From Naumannella halotolerans (GTDB lineage: Bacteria; Actinomycetota; Actinomycetes; Propionibacteriales; Propionibacteriaceae), in NCBI RefSeq assembly GCF_004364645.1, contig NZ_SOAW01000002.1, positions 434,001-498,000 on the forward strand: a stretch of 64,000 bases of DNA. Reading direction: 5' to 3'. A model generated the notes under the pieces. The model had not been told where the DNA came from. It saw only the letters and a program-made list of their open reading frames with translations, and made no database searches. Positions within the stretch are counted from its first letter, which is position 1; the number at the start of each line of letters is the position of its first letter. Positions 1 to 8,872 of the stretch are shown here, piece by piece. Position numbers and translations under genes: made by a program.

Positions 1-1
1 C

Positions 2-1138
2 GCCACCTTGGTGCTGGCCGTGGCGGCCCCGCCCCTGGCACGGGTGGCGCTGCAGTTCGGGCCGGCCGACTACTTCTCGTTGATGCTGCTGGGGCTGGTC
101 ATCTCCATCGCCCTCGCCCGGGGATCGGTGCTGAACGCGCTGGCGATGATCTTCCTCGGGCTGTTGCTCGGTACGGTCGGCCAGGACGCCTTCACCGGGC
201 AGCCGCGCTTCACCTTCGGCCTGTCCGAACTGTACGGCGGGCTGAACTTCGTCTCCGTCGCGGTCGGCATCTTCGGCATCGCCGAGATCCTGCGGAATCT
301 GTTGGATCCGGAGACCCGCAACGCCACCGTCAGCAAGGTCAGTTCCCTGCTGCCGACCAAGGAGGACGTCCGCCGCTCGGTGGGACCGATCCTGCGGGCC
401 ACCGGACTGGGGTCGGTGCTCGGCATCCTGCCCGGTGGTGGGCACATCCTGTCGTCGTTCGCCTCCTACTCGGTGGAGAAGCAGCTGTCACCTCGCAAGG
501 CGGAGTTCGGCAAGGGTGCGATCGAGGGCGTGGCCGGTCCGGAGGCGGCCAACAATGCCGCCGCCCAGACCTCCTTCATCCCGCTGCTGACCCTGGGCAT
601 CCCGGCCCATCCGGTGATGGCGCTGATAGTTGGTGCCTTCATCATCCAGGGCATCACCCCGGGGCCGACGCTGATGACCGACGAACCGACACTGTTCTGG
701 GCGCTGATCGCGTCGATGTGGATCGGCAACCTGCTGCTGGTGGTGCTGAACCTGCCGCTGATCGGGCTGTGGGTGCGGCTGTTGAAGGTGCCCCAGCGGG
801 TGCTCTTCCCGGCGATCATCGTCTTCGCCGGTATCGGCACCTACTCCTTGGAACTGAACCCGTTCCACGTGCTCGCGGTCGCGGTCTTCGGCGTCCTCGG
901 CTACATCCTGGTCAAGTGTGGTTCCGAGCCCGCGCCGCTGTTGCTCGGTTTCGTGCTCGGGCCACTGCTGGAGTCCAACATGCGGCGGGCGCTGTTGATC
1001 AGCCACGGGGATCCGTCGGTCTTCTTCACCCGACCGATCTCGGCGGTGATGCTGGTGTTGGCGCTGATCGCCCTGCTGGTGGCGATGTTGCCGATGATCC
1101 GCAAGCGCCGGGACAAGGTGTTCGTCGAGGACGACTGA
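2..1138 (+). CDS. tctA: Tripartite tricarboxylate transporter permease, TctA family (5' end outside window)
   Basis: Large membrane subunit of a TTT-type secondary transporter, which works with a periplasmic or lipid-anchored binding protein (TctC) and a small membrane subunit (TctB) to import carboxylates. The reading frame is open to the window edge, so the N-terminal quarter of the roughly 500-residue family is missing. TctA landmarks are clear: a GLLLGTVGQD...PRFTFG segment, a LPGGGH loop, and the family signature EGVAGPEAANNAAAQ followed by IPLLTLGIPAHPVMALI. Multiple hydrophobic helices follow, ending in a basic tail (RKRRDK). TctB and TctC would lie upstream, outside the window. The substrate cannot be told from sequence. 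Confidence 0.93.
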   Translation, partial: ATLVLAVAAPPLARVALQFGPADYFSLMLLGLVISIALARGSVLNALAMIFLGLLLGTVGQDAFTGQPRFTFGLSELYGGLNFVSVAVGIFGIAEILRNLLDPETRNATVSKVSSLLPTKEDVRRSVGPILRATGLGSVLGILPGGGHILSSFASYSVEKQLSPRKAEFGKGAIEGVAGPEAANNAAAQTSFIPLLTLGIPAHPVMALIVGAFIIQGITPGPTLMTDEPTLFWALIASMWIGNLLLVVLNLPLIGLWVRLLKVPQRVLFPAIIVFAGIGTYSLELNPFHVLAVAVFGVLGYILVKCGSEPAPLLLGFVLGPLLESNMRRALLISHGDPSVFFTRPISAVMLVLALIALLVAMLPMIRKRRDKVFVEDD

Positions 1139-1204
1139 TCGGCGCCGACGCCGCCTCAGCCAGCCCGGTGCCTGTCCGCACGACGGGTCGACGTACCTCG
1201 GGGT

Positions 1205-1648
1205 TCAGCGCGCCCGGCGCAGCAATCGGTGCAGCGCGAAGCCGTACCCCAGGCCGGCGACCGGACCGAGCAGCGGGTCGAACAGTCGGGGGAGGTGGGA
1301 GATCGAGATCTCCTGTTCCCAGCGCAGCACCGAACCGCCGAGGCCGCTGTCGGAGACGCTGAGCTCGATCCAACCCAGGACCACCCGGCCGGTCTTCACC
1401 AGTAGGCAGTAACCGGCCCGGCCGTCGCCCGGCGGCCGGAATTCGATCACCGTCATCGTGTCCCGCACGGTGAGTGGGCCGATCCGGGTCAGGCCCAGCA
1501 ACTCGCTGTTCTCACCGACCGGGCGGCCGTCGGTGGTCGAGGACTGGGTGAACGGGACGACCTCGGTATGCCCCTGCAGGTCGAGAACCGCGGCGAAGAC
1601 CGTCGCCGGGGGCAGGTCGCTTCGGATCAGACGGCGGAAATGGGCCAT
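1205..1648 (-). CDS. SRPBCC-family (START/Bet v1-like) protein
   Basis: 147-residue protein of the SRPBCC lipid or hydrophobic-ligand binding superfamily. It opens with the usual pattern: a short N-terminal strand, PPATVFAAVLDLQGHTEVVPF (the helix after strand one), alternating beta strands, and a C-terminal amphipathic helix (FDPLLGPVAGLGYGFALHRLL). The start is the ATG at 1648 rather than an upstream in-frame codon, because TACGGT (plus-strand 1655-1660) sits exactly six bases upstream, as for a leaderless transcript. It converges on tctA and lies 71 bp from the NUDIX gene on the same strand. Ligand and function are unknown. Confidence 0.75.
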   Translation of the reverse strand: MAHFRRLIRSDLPPATVFAAVLDLQGHTEVVPFTQSSTTDGRPVGENSELLGLTRIGPLTVRDTMTVIEFRPPGDGRAGYCLLVKTGRVVLGWIELSVSDSGLGGSVLRWEQEISISHLPRLFDPLLGPVAGLGYGFALHRLLRRAR

Positions 1649-1654
1649 GGCTGA

Positions 1655-1660
1655 ACCGTA
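1655..1660 (-). promoter_or_regulatory. -10 box of a leaderless promoter for the SRPBCC gene
   Basis: TACGGT on the minus strand is separated by six bases from the ATG at 1648. The same TANNNT-N6-start spacing occurs at several other genes in this window. Confidence 0.5.
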
Positions 1661-1719
1661 ATCGGTGCGGCCTCCATGCGGCAGCGCGTGCGAGGGATGT
1701 GTGGGAGCCGGGAACCGGC

Positions 1720-2259
1720 TCAGGGAAGCTGGCCCAGGTGCGCCAGGGCCTGCTTCAGCAGGTGCACCTGGCCCAGGCTCATCTCCGAGACGATGTCGGG
1801 CATCAGCGCCTCGGTCGGGGTCAGCCAGTCGAGGCTGAGTGCGTCCTGCCGCGGGCTGCACTCACCGCGGACCGGCAGTACGTAGCACAGCGCGATCGCA
1901 TGCTGTCGCGGGTCGTGCAAGCGGCCGGTGCCCGGGGTCGGGAAGTACTCGGCCACGGTGAACGGCTGCAGCGACGGCGGCACCTGCGGCAGCGCCATCG
2001 GGCCGAGGTCGTTCTCTGCGTGCCGGATCAGGGCCTCCCGCAGGCTCTCGTGATAGCGGACCCTGCCGCTGACCAGCTCCCGGGTGAGGTTGCCGCGGGA
2101 GTCGGAGCGGAGCAGCAGGCCGATCTGCTGCACCGCACCGTCGGCGCCGAGCCGGACCGGTACGGCGTTGACATAGGTGATCGGCATCCGTCGGCGGAGG
2201 CGGGCGAACTCATCGGGATCGAACCAACCGTCGCCGAAGTCGAATGCGGTGCTGCTCAT
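1720..2259 (-). CDS. NUDIX-like hydrolase of the DUF4916 type
   Basis: 179-residue protein resembling the actinobacterial DUF4916 branch of the NUDIX superfamily. The opening (FGDGWFDPDEFARLRRRMPITYVNAVPVR) and the strand GLLLRSDSRGNLTRELVSGRV, then RYHESLREALIRHAENDLG where a NUDIX helix would lie, fit this family. The canonical GX5EX7REUXEEXGU box is degenerate, so catalysis may differ or be absent. The start at 2259 is chosen over upstream in-frame codons because TATATT (plus-strand 2268-2273) lies eight bases upstream of the ATG. It is separated from the MFS gene by a strong hairpin terminator. Confidence 0.7.
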   Translation of the reverse strand: MSSTAFDFGDGWFDPDEFARLRRRMPITYVNAVPVRLGADGAVQQIGLLLRSDSRGNLTRELVSGRVRYHESLREALIRHAENDLGPMALPQVPPSLQPFTVAEYFPTPGTGRLHDPRQHAIALCYVLPVRGECSPRQDALSLDWLTPTEALMPDIVSEMSLGQVHLLKQALAHLGQLP

Positions 2260-2267
2260 GGTCGCCG

Positions 2268-2273
2268 AATATA
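2268..2273 (-). promoter_or_regulatory. Candidate -10 box upstream of the NUDIX gene
   Basis: TATATT on the minus strand lies eight bases before the ATG at 2259, in otherwise GC-rich DNA. This suggests a very short leader or none. Confidence 0.4.
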
Positions 2274-2355
2274 GCGGCTGCGCGATCGGAAGGAGCCGGA
2301 CGGCCGGCACTCCGGGTGTCGCCGGCATGCACAGCTGCTTTTCGGGGACAGGGAC

Positions 2356-2391
2356 ACGACGGCCCCGGAACCTGCGTTCCGGGGCCGTCGT
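2356..2391 (-). terminator. Rho-independent-type terminator after the MFS gene
   Basis: A perfect 15-bp stem (2356-2370 with 2377-2391, arms rich in GGCCCC) closes a six-base loop, 13 bp beyond the stop of the MFS gene. There is no long U tract, as is common in high-GC actinobacteria. Confidence 0.8.
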
Positions 2392-2403
2392 ACCGTTCTT
2401 TGC

Positions 2404-3675
2404 TCAGGGCTGGTCGTAGACCCGTCGGGCGATCAGCAGGCCGATGATCGAGATCACCCCGATCAGGATGTAGTACAACGCCGGCGCCAGCAGGGTGACC
2501 GACACCCAGGCGGCCAGGATGGCGGGTGCGAAGCTGCCCATGGCGGTGACCCCGATGTTGTAGGACAGCGCCATTCCGGAGGTACGTACCTGCACCGGGA
2601 ACATCTGGGTCATCAGCGACGGCAGGGGAGCGAAATAGCTGGCCATCAAGGTCCCCACCACCACCTCGGTCAGGAGCAGTACGACGGTCGAGCGGGTGTG
2701 GATGATCAACAGCAGCAGCGGAATGATCACCACGATGCCGATCACCGCGGCCCCCAGCATGATCCTGGTCTGGCCGACCCGGTCGGCCCAGCTACCGATC
2801 ACCGGTGACAGCGTCAGCGCCACGATGCCGGCGAGCAGAGCGCCGACGTAACCGGACCAGTCGGGCAGCCCGAGCTTCATGGCGAAGGAGGGCAGGTAGG
2901 TGATCAGGTAGACACTCATGGTGGCCAGGCCGACGCACATCGCCGCGGTCAGCACCCGGCCGAAGTGCTGGCCGAAGACAGCCCGGACGGGGCTGTGCTC
3001 GCGTTCGGTGGCGGCGGCGAACTCCGGGGTGTCGTCCATGTGGGCCCGGATCCACAGGCCGATCGGCCCGATCAGGATGCCGAGGATGAACGGCACCCGC
3101 CAGACCCAGGCCTCGATCAGTGCGGTGTCCACCAGGCCGAAGATGATCCAGCCGGTCAACCCGGCCAGCATCATCGCACCACCCTGGGTGGCCACCTGCC
3201 AGCTGGCGTAATAGGCCTTGCGTTCCTGGGCGTTCTCGGTCATGAACGTGGTCGCCGTACCGAACTCACCACCGGCGGAGAAGCCCTGGATCAAGCGGCC
3301 CAGCATCAACAGCACGGGTGCGAAGATGCCGATCGTGGCGTAGGTGGGGCTGAAGGCGATGACGGCCACACCCACGGTCATCAGCCCGATGGTCAGGGTG
3401 AGTGCAGCCTTGCGACCGTGGCGATCGCTGTAGGAGCCGAGCACCACCGCGCCCACGGGTCGGATCAGATAGCTGACCCCCACACCGAGGTAGGTGGTGA
3501 TCAGGGCAACGGCGGGATCCTCGTTGGGGAAGAACAACCCACTGATCACCGGCGCCATGAAGGAGTAGACGATGATGTCGTACCACTCCAGGATGTTGCC
3601 CATGGAGGCGGAGATGACGGCCTTCCGGGCGCGCCGCGGATCGTGCTGGATCGATGTGGTGGAGGGGGAGGACAA
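2404..3675 (-). CDS. MFS transporter, metabolite:H+ symporter (MHS) family
   Basis: 423-residue twelve-helix major facilitator of the MHS type (ProP/ShiA/KgtP relatives), which imports small carboxylates or osmolytes with protons. Diagnostic are NILEWYDIIVYSFMAPVI in helix one, the loop motif GSYSDRHGRKAAL after SYLIRPVGAVV, and the second-half repeat SWADRVGQTR. The start is taken as the TTG at 3675: it follows GAAAGG with good spacing and sits just upstream of the argE stop, whereas the longer frame runs back through argE. It probably shares the argE transcript (gap 29 bp). The substrate is not predictable, but pairing with argE hints at an amino-acid-derived carboxylate. Confidence 0.88.
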   Translation of the reverse strand: MSSPSTTSIQHDPRRARKAVISASMGNILEWYDIIVYSFMAPVISGLFFPNEDPAVALITTYLGVGVSYLIRPVGAVVLGSYSDRHGRKAALTLTIGLMTVGVAVIAFSPTYATIGIFAPVLLMLGRLIQGFSAGGEFGTATTFMTENAQERKAYYASWQVATQGGAMMLAGLTGWIIFGLVDTALIEAWVWRVPFILGILIGPIGLWIRAHMDDTPEFAAATEREHSPVRAVFGQHFGRVLTAAMCVGLATMSVYLITYLPSFAMKLGLPDWSGYVGALLAGIVALTLSPVIGSWADRVGQTRIMLGAAVIGIVVIIPLLLLIIHTRSTVVLLLTEVVVGTLMASYFAPLPSLMTQMFPVQVRTSGMALSYNIGVTAMGSFAPAILAAWVSVTLLAPALYYILIGVISIIGLLIARRVYDQP

Positions 3676-3704
3676 GGGCGGGCCTTTCGGTTCTGGCCCC
3701 GGGC

Positions 3705-4874
3705 TCAGCTCGGGCGGGACAGTTCGTGGATCAGCTCGCCGATGAACTTCTCGCATTTCTCGATCTGGTCGACGGCGATCCATTCGTTCGCCGTGTGTGC
3801 CTGGGCGATGTCACCCGGCCCGACGACCACCGCGGCGATCCCGGTGCCGGCGAACTGCCCGGCCTCGGTGCCGTAGGTGACCTTCACCTCACTGGAGTCG
3901 ACTCCCAACAGGGCGCCGAAGGCAACCGCGTCGGAGTCGGTGCCGGTGTCCAGACCGGGAACCTTCGACGGCACCACCGCGGTCGCTCCGGCAGCCGGGT
4001 TCTCGGCCTTCATCTGCTCGTCGAGTTCGGCGATCTTGGCGAAGACGTCGCCGATCACCGTATCCGGGTCGACCGCGCCGATGGTACGGAAGTCGAGCTC
4101 GACCACCGCCTCGGCGGGAATGATGTTGGAGGCCGTACCACCGTTGATCACATTCGACCCACCGGTCGAGTAGGGCAGCAGGAACTCCTCGTCGAAGGGC
4201 CCCTCGGTCTTCCACTTCTGGGTGTAGTCACGGAAGTAGGTGATCAACTTCGCCGCGTACTCGATGGCGTTCACCCCGGCGCTGGTCAAGGAGGAGTGGG
4301 CGGTCACACCGGTGAAGGTGGCCTTGATCAGGTTCACCGACTTGTGCCCGCGTACCACCTGCATACTCGTGGGCTCACCGATGAACGCGATCCGCGGGGA
4401 GAGTCCGAGATCGGCGATCTGCTTGACGATCTCCTCACCGCCCAGGCAACCGAGTTCCTCGTCGTAGGTGAACGCGAAGTGGATCGGTTCGCTCAACTCG
4501 GCCGCCACGATCTCCGGCAGCCAGGTGAGGGCGACGGCGATGAACGACTTCATGTCGGCCACGCCACGGCCGAACAACTTGTCCTCGGTGATCTTCACCG
4601 AGAACGGGTCGGAGTCCCAGTCCTGACCGTCGACCGGAACCACATCGGTGTGCCCGGACAGGACCACACCGCCGGAGATGGTGCCGTCGGCGGCGGGGAC
4701 GGTGGCGATCAGGTTGGCCTTCTTGCCGTCCGGGGTGGGGAAGGTGTGCGGTTCGATGCCGTGCTCACGGAAGGCGGCCGCCACGAGTTCGATCAGTTCG
4801 AGGTTGGAGTTGCGGCTCGTCGTGTCGATCCCGACGAGACGTTCGATCCAGGGCAGGGAGCGGAGATTGGTCAC
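3705..4874 (-). CDS. argE: Acetylornithine deacetylase, M20 metallopeptidase family
   Basis: 389 residues, the normal ArgE length. It hydrolyses N-acetyl-L-ornithine to ornithine and acetate using two zinc or cobalt ions. M20 residues are all visible: SGHTDVVPVDGQDW (metal His and Asp), GRGVADMKSF (bridging Asp), TYDEELGCLGGEE (catalytic base and metal Glu), and AQAHTANEW near the C-terminus (metal His). The dimerisation insert lies between. The chosen start is the GTG giving VTNLRSLPWIERL; frames extending further upstream show no protein-like composition. Other M20 amidohydrolases, such as DapE-like desuccinylases, are the main alternative. The MFS gene follows directly. Confidence 0.85.
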   Translation of the reverse strand: MTNLRSLPWIERLVGIDTTSRNSNLELIELVAAAFREHGIEPHTFPTPDGKKANLIATVPAADGTISGGVVLSGHTDVVPVDGQDWDSDPFSVKITEDKLFGRGVADMKSFIAVALTWLPEIVAAELSEPIHFAFTYDEELGCLGGEEIVKQIADLGLSPRIAFIGEPTSMQVVRGHKSVNLIKATFTGVTAHSSLTSAGVNAIEYAAKLITYFRDYTQKWKTEGPFDEEFLLPYSTGGSNVINGGTASNIIPAEAVVELDFRTIGAVDPDTVIGDVFAKIAELDEQMKAENPAAGATAVVPSKVPGLDTGTDSDAVAFGALLGVDSSEVKVTYGTEAGQFAGTGIAAVVVGPGDIAQAHTANEWIAVDQIEKCEKFIGELIHELSRPS

Positions 4875-4962
4875 CGGTTCATTCCAGCACCTCGGCCGCC
4901 GATGGTGAAGTCGGGGGTCGCCATCTGGTCGGTGAACTCCGCCACGTGCGACCCTGGCATGA

Positions 4963-6279
4963 TCAGACTCCCAGCCGCAGCCAGGCGTCACCACGGGCGC
5001 GTACCCACAAGGTGATCAGGCGGGCCAGCAGGTAGCCGCCCCAGGCCGCCCAGAGCCACCCGACACCGGCATCGGTCACCGCCACCAGCGCGGCCAGCGG
5101 CAGGTAACAGATCAGTGCGATCACACCGGCCAGGGCCAGGTAGCGGGCATCCCCGGCGCCGATCAGCACCCCGTCGAGCAGGAACACCACCCCGGCGATC
5201 GGCTGGGCCAGGGCCAACATCAACAAGGTCTGCGCGAGCACGGCCTGGACCTGCGGGTCGGGGGTGAACAAGGGGGGGATCACCCCGCGGCCGAGGAACA
5301 GCAACAGACCGAAGCCGACACCGGCGACCAACCCCCACCCCATGCCGATCCGTACCAGCTCGCGACCCTGCCGGGCGTCACCGGCACCCAGGGCCTTGCC
5401 GACGATGGCCTGCGCAGCGATCGCCAGGGCGTCGAGGGCGAAGGCCAGGAAGCTGAAGATGGCGGCGGTCACCTGGTGGGCGCCCAGGCCGACGGCGCCG
5501 AACCGGGTGGCGATCACCGTCGCGAACAGGACCCCGGCCTGCAGGCTGAGGGTACGCAGGAACAGCCACGACCCGGTACGCGCCGCGACCAGTACCCGAC
5601 CCGGCTGCGGCCGCAACCGCGCCTGATACTTCCGGGCACCGCGCAGCACCACCACCAACAGGATCCCGGCGCCGACCGACTGCGAGACCAGGGTGCCGAT
5701 GGCGGCCCCGGTGATGCCCAGGCCGGCACCGTAGATCAGGGCGAAGTTGAGGGCGATGTTCGACAGATTGACCGTGATCGCCACGTACAACGGGGTACGG
5801 GTGTCCTGCAGTCCCCGCAGGACTCCGGTGCTGGCCAGGATCAGCAACAGCGGCAGGATGCCGATCGAGGCGATCGAGAAGTAGCGGACGGCCTGGTCGG
5901 TCACCGCCTCCGAGGCGCCGTAGAGGCCGAGCACCGCGCGGCCTCCGAGCTGGGCGGCGAGGACGATCGCCACGCCGATGAGGGAGGCCAGGGCGAGGCC
6001 GTCCACGCCGGACTCCAGTGCTGCCCGGCGATCACCTGCGCCGAGCCGCCGGGCGACCGTACCGGTGGTGCCGTAGGCAAGGAAGACGCACAGTCCGACG
6101 ATGGTCGTGAGCACGCTGCCGGCCAGCCCGAGACCGGCCAGCTCGGTGGTGCCGACGTGACCGATCATGGCCGAATCCGCCAGCAGCATCAGCGGTTCGG
6201 AGATCAAGGTGGCGAAGGCGGGCAGGCCCAGGGCCAGCAGATCCCGCCCGACCGACCGGCTCCGCGGAGGGTTTTCCAC
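4963..6279 (-). CDS. MATE family efflux transporter (DinF-like)
   Basis: 438-residue multidrug and toxin extrusion transporter with about twelve helices in two homologous bundles. It exports organic cations or drugs in exchange for H+ or Na+. MATE features are LALPAFATLISEPLMLLADSAMIGHVGTTELAGLGLA at the start, the second-half equivalent around GLGAHQVTAAIFSFLAFALDALAIAAQA, and the GLQDTRTPLYVAITVNLSNIALNFALI segment typical of the DinF branch. The ATG at 6279 follows the basic PRSRSVGR leader. It lies 80 bp downstream of the YibE/F gene. The substrate is unknown. Confidence 0.9.
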   Translation of the reverse strand: MENPPRSRSVGRDLLALGLPAFATLISEPLMLLADSAMIGHVGTTELAGLGLAGSVLTTIVGLCVFLAYGTTGTVARRLGAGDRRAALESGVDGLALASLIGVAIVLAAQLGGRAVLGLYGASEAVTDQAVRYFSIASIGILPLLLILASTGVLRGLQDTRTPLYVAITVNLSNIALNFALIYGAGLGITGAAIGTLVSQSVGAGILLVVVLRGARKYQARLRPQPGRVLVAARTGSWLFLRTLSLQAGVLFATVIATRFGAVGLGAHQVTAAIFSFLAFALDALAIAAQAIVGKALGAGDARQGRELVRIGMGWGLVAGVGFGLLLFLGRGVIPPLFTPDPQVQAVLAQTLLMLALAQPIAGVVFLLDGVLIGAGDARYLALAGVIALICYLPLAALVAVTDAGVGWLWAAWGGYLLARLITLWVRARGDAWLRLGV

Positions 6280-6359
6280 AGGTCAGTCCACAGTCCGGGG
6301 AAAACTACACAGGTGTAAGTCGGTTCCTACGCCCGCCTGGACCCGACATCGGCCACGGT

Positions 6360-7814
6360 TCACGCCTGTCGCTTCGGCTTCGGTCCGGGATCGTCGGCCC
6401 CGGCCGCCCGGGAACCGGTCGGCTCGGTGGTCCGGCCGCCGGGACGGGGCAGCTTCGGCAGTCGCCGACCGGAGCCACTGCTGGCCGGGGACCAGTTCGG
6501 GTCGTTGGTGTCCAGATCGAGCAACTCGTCCCGGCCGTTGTCGGAGGTGCCGACCGGGGCCAGCTCACCGCGACGGTCCCGACTGGCGCTGACGACGGCC
6601 ACCCCGATCGCGGTGGTCAGCGGCATCGCCAGGATCACCGCCAGGGCGCCGACCAGGGTGGAGATGATCTCCATGCTGAACTCCTCCATGCCGATCACCT
6701 CCAGCAGCGGCCGGTTGTAGACGATCATCATCAGGTAGGTCGCCAGGGAAGCGCCGGTGGCGGCGAAGGCGATGGTGTAGGTGGAGGAGGCGATGTGGTC
6801 GCGGCCGATCCGCATCGCCCGGCTGAACAGCCGGCTCTCATCGGCATCGGAACCCGACAGTTCCCAGACCGCCGAGGCCTGGGTGATGGTGACGTCGTTC
6901 AATACGCCCACGGCGGTGATGATGATCGCGCAGATCACCACTCCGGTCAGTTGCATGTCCGGGGTGGAGGACCACAACAAGGTGTCGTCCTCACTGGCGA
7001 CGCCGGTCAGATGGGCCCATTGCACCATCAACCAGCCGAGGATGGTGGCGACCAGCATGCCGAACAGCGTCCCCAGCAGCGCCGTCGTCGTCCGGACCGA
7101 GAACCCATGGGTCACGTACAACACCACGAAGAGGATCGCCGAACCTCCCGCCAGCGCCACCGCCACCGGATTGGACCCGGCGATCAGCGCGGGGAACATG
7201 AACTTGACCACGATGAAGGCGGAGAAGCCGAGACCGACCAGAGCCAGTGCGCCGCGTTTCCGGGCTACCGCCACCAGTGCCACGCCGAACGCCAGCAGCA
7301 GCACCAGCAAGGGCACCGTGCGGTCGAAGTCGGTGAACTGGTACGACGGCTCCAATCCCTCGATCGGCACCCGGTAGACCTTCACCGTCTCACCCACCTC
7401 GACACCGGAGGCGTAGACGGCCGGCTGGACGCTGACGATCACCTGCTGGCCGGTCTCCGGGCCGTCGTCGAGCTGCACGGTCAGCTCACCGGCCGGCCGG
7501 GTGTCCTCACCCGTACCGTCGGTCCCGGGCTGGCCGGCGTTGGCGATGTCGCGAACCTCCAGCACCGTCGCATCATGCAGCGTCACGTCGGGCTGGGAGA
7601 ACGTACCGTTGTCCCGCAGGTGACCACTGACATCACCGGGCCACATGACGATCATCGCGACCAGCGTCCAGATGCCGATCGGGATCAGCACCAGCATCAT
7701 GATCCGGGTCGCCCGCCGCTGCCGGGCGCGATCGTCCTCCGACAGCGGTCCCTGCTCACCGTGCAGGGCAACGTGGGAATGGCCGTGGTCGGGGCCCTTG
7801 GTGGTCTCACTCAC
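6360..7814 (-). CDS. YibE/F family membrane protein
   Basis: 484-residue member of the YibE/F family, multi-spanning membrane proteins of uncertain function sometimes linked to ion or metabolite transport. After a cytoplasmic segment containing HGHSHVALHGE come one helix, an extracellular beta-rich region (residues about 65-150, with EVGETVKVYRVP), and then seven or more helices. The family core is seen in GVLNDVTITQASAVWEL, SSTYTIAFAATGASLATYLM and EFSMEIISTLVGALAVILAMPLTTAI. The C-terminal 70 residues are hydrophilic and proline-rich. The GTG at 7814 is preceded at six bases by TAGGCG, a near-consensus leaderless -10. It is divergent from the DUF3152 gene. Confidence 0.85.
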   Translation of the reverse strand: MSETTKGPDHGHSHVALHGEQGPLSEDDRARQRRATRIMMLVLIPIGIWTLVAMIVMWPGDVSGHLRDNGTFSQPDVTLHDATVLEVRDIANAGQPGTDGTGEDTRPAGELTVQLDDGPETGQQVIVSVQPAVYASGVEVGETVKVYRVPIEGLEPSYQFTDFDRTVPLLVLLLAFGVALVAVARKRGALALVGLGFSAFIVVKFMFPALIAGSNPVAVALAGGSAILFVVLYVTHGFSVRTTTALLGTLFGMLVATILGWLMVQWAHLTGVASEDDTLLWSSTPDMQLTGVVICAIIITAVGVLNDVTITQASAVWELSGSDADESRLFSRAMRIGRDHIASSTYTIAFAATGASLATYLMMIVYNRPLLEVIGMEEFSMEIISTLVGALAVILAMPLTTAIGVAVVSASRDRRGELAPVGTSDNGRDELLDLDTNDPNWSPASSGSGRRLPKLPRPGGRTTEPTGSRAAGADDPGPKPKRQA

Positions 7815-7992
7815 TGATTTCGCCTAGTCCTCGTCTGCGGAGCTGACCGGCGCGCAGCTCCCGTTTCGGTGTTGATCCGCATGCACCCTGCCGGGGCACA
7901 CGACTCGGGGCAACTCTGGGCAAGATACCAAGGTGATCCGAACGGACCGATTCCCCATGCCTGCGGCGCCCCTGTGAGTCGGTCCGACCATT

Positions 7993-7998
7993 TAGGCT
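7993..7998 (+). promoter_or_regulatory. -10 box of a leaderless promoter for the DUF3152 gene
   Basis: TAGGCT lies six bases before the GTG at 8005, so transcription would begin at or beside the start codon. The 190-bp divergent region 7815-8004 also holds the YibE/F promoter. Confidence 0.6.
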
Positions 7999-8004
7999 GG
8001 GTCT

Positions 8005-8868
8005 GTGACGGGAGACCTGGGCCGCGGCCCCCGCCCGAGTGCGCGCCGGCTGCGGCAGCGGCGTACCGAGGGCAGACCACGACCCGCTCGGCGTTCACCC
8101 GCCGTGATCAGGCAGGTACGCGAGGGCGACCCGCGGCGACTGCGGATCGCCGCCGTGTCGGCCTGTCTGCTGGCGCTGGTGGTGCCACTGGTGCTGGCCG
8201 GCCGATTCCTGGGCGACGACGACCCGACCGGTGCCGAGCCGGTGACCGGTACCGCAGCACCCGAGCCCCCGCCCGCCCAGGCCTCGGAGCCGGGCGAGCC
8301 GACGAACACCCCGGAGGCGGCCGAGGCCAGCGCCGAACTCGTGGTCCCCGAGGACGGCCCGGAGGAGTGGACGGTGGCCGAATTCAGCCAGGACTCGCCG
8401 CGGGACGGCGGACGTACCGTCCGGGTACAGGTACGGGTGGAGGAAACCGTCCCGGTCGACGCCGAGGAGGCCGCCGAGGAGGCCGCCGGGATCCTGCACG
8501 ACGACCGGAGCTGGGAGGAGTCCGAAGGTGTGCGCTTCGAGTTCGTCGGCACCGCAGACGCCGACCTGACGATCAACATCGCCACCCCCGGCACCACCGA
8601 TGCGCTCTGCCTGCCGGCCGTGACCGGCGGTGAACTGAGCTGCCGCAACGGTGACCGGGTGGCCTTGAACGCCAAACGCTGGCTCAGTGGGGTCGAGGCC
8701 TACGGCGACGACCTGACCGGCTATCGGCGCTACCTGGTCAATCACGAGGTGGGCCACTACCTGGGGCACGGCCATGTCGACTGCCCGGGCAAGGGCGAGC
8801 GGGCGCCGTTGATGATGCAGCAGACCAAGGGGGTCGGTGAGTGCGAACCGTACCCCTGGCCGAACTGA
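8005..8868 (+). CDS. DUF3152 domain protein, secreted zinc-protease-like
   Basis: 287 residues: a basic cytoplasmic N-terminus (about 50 residues), one signal-anchor helix (LRIAAVSACLLALVVPLVLAGRFL), a Pro/Glu/Ala-rich linker, and a C-terminal DUF3152 domain from about residue 125. The domain contains HEVGHYLGHGH (about residues 247-257), a metzincin-like HExxHxxGxxH motif in which the third zinc ligand is also present, followed by APLMMQQTKG, which may supply a Met-turn. It is therefore probably an extracytoplasmic membrane-anchored metalloprotease, though the family is not biochemically defined. The GTG start is supported by a TAGGCT box six bases upstream. The next gene starts four bases after the stop. 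Confidence 0.87.
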   Translation: MTGDLGRGPRPSARRLRQRRTEGRPRPARRSPAVIRQVREGDPRRLRIAAVSACLLALVVPLVLAGRFLGDDDPTGAEPVTGTAAPEPPPAQASEPGEPTNTPEAAEASAELVVPEDGPEEWTVAEFSQDSPRDGGRTVRVQVRVEETVPVDAEEAAEEAAGILHDDRSWEESEGVRFEFVGTADADLTINIATPGTTDALCLPAVTGGELSCRNGDRVALNAKRWLSGVEAYGDDLTGYRRYLVNHEVGHYLGHGHVDCPGKGERAPLMMQQTKGVGECEPYPWPN

Positions 8869-8872
8869 GCCG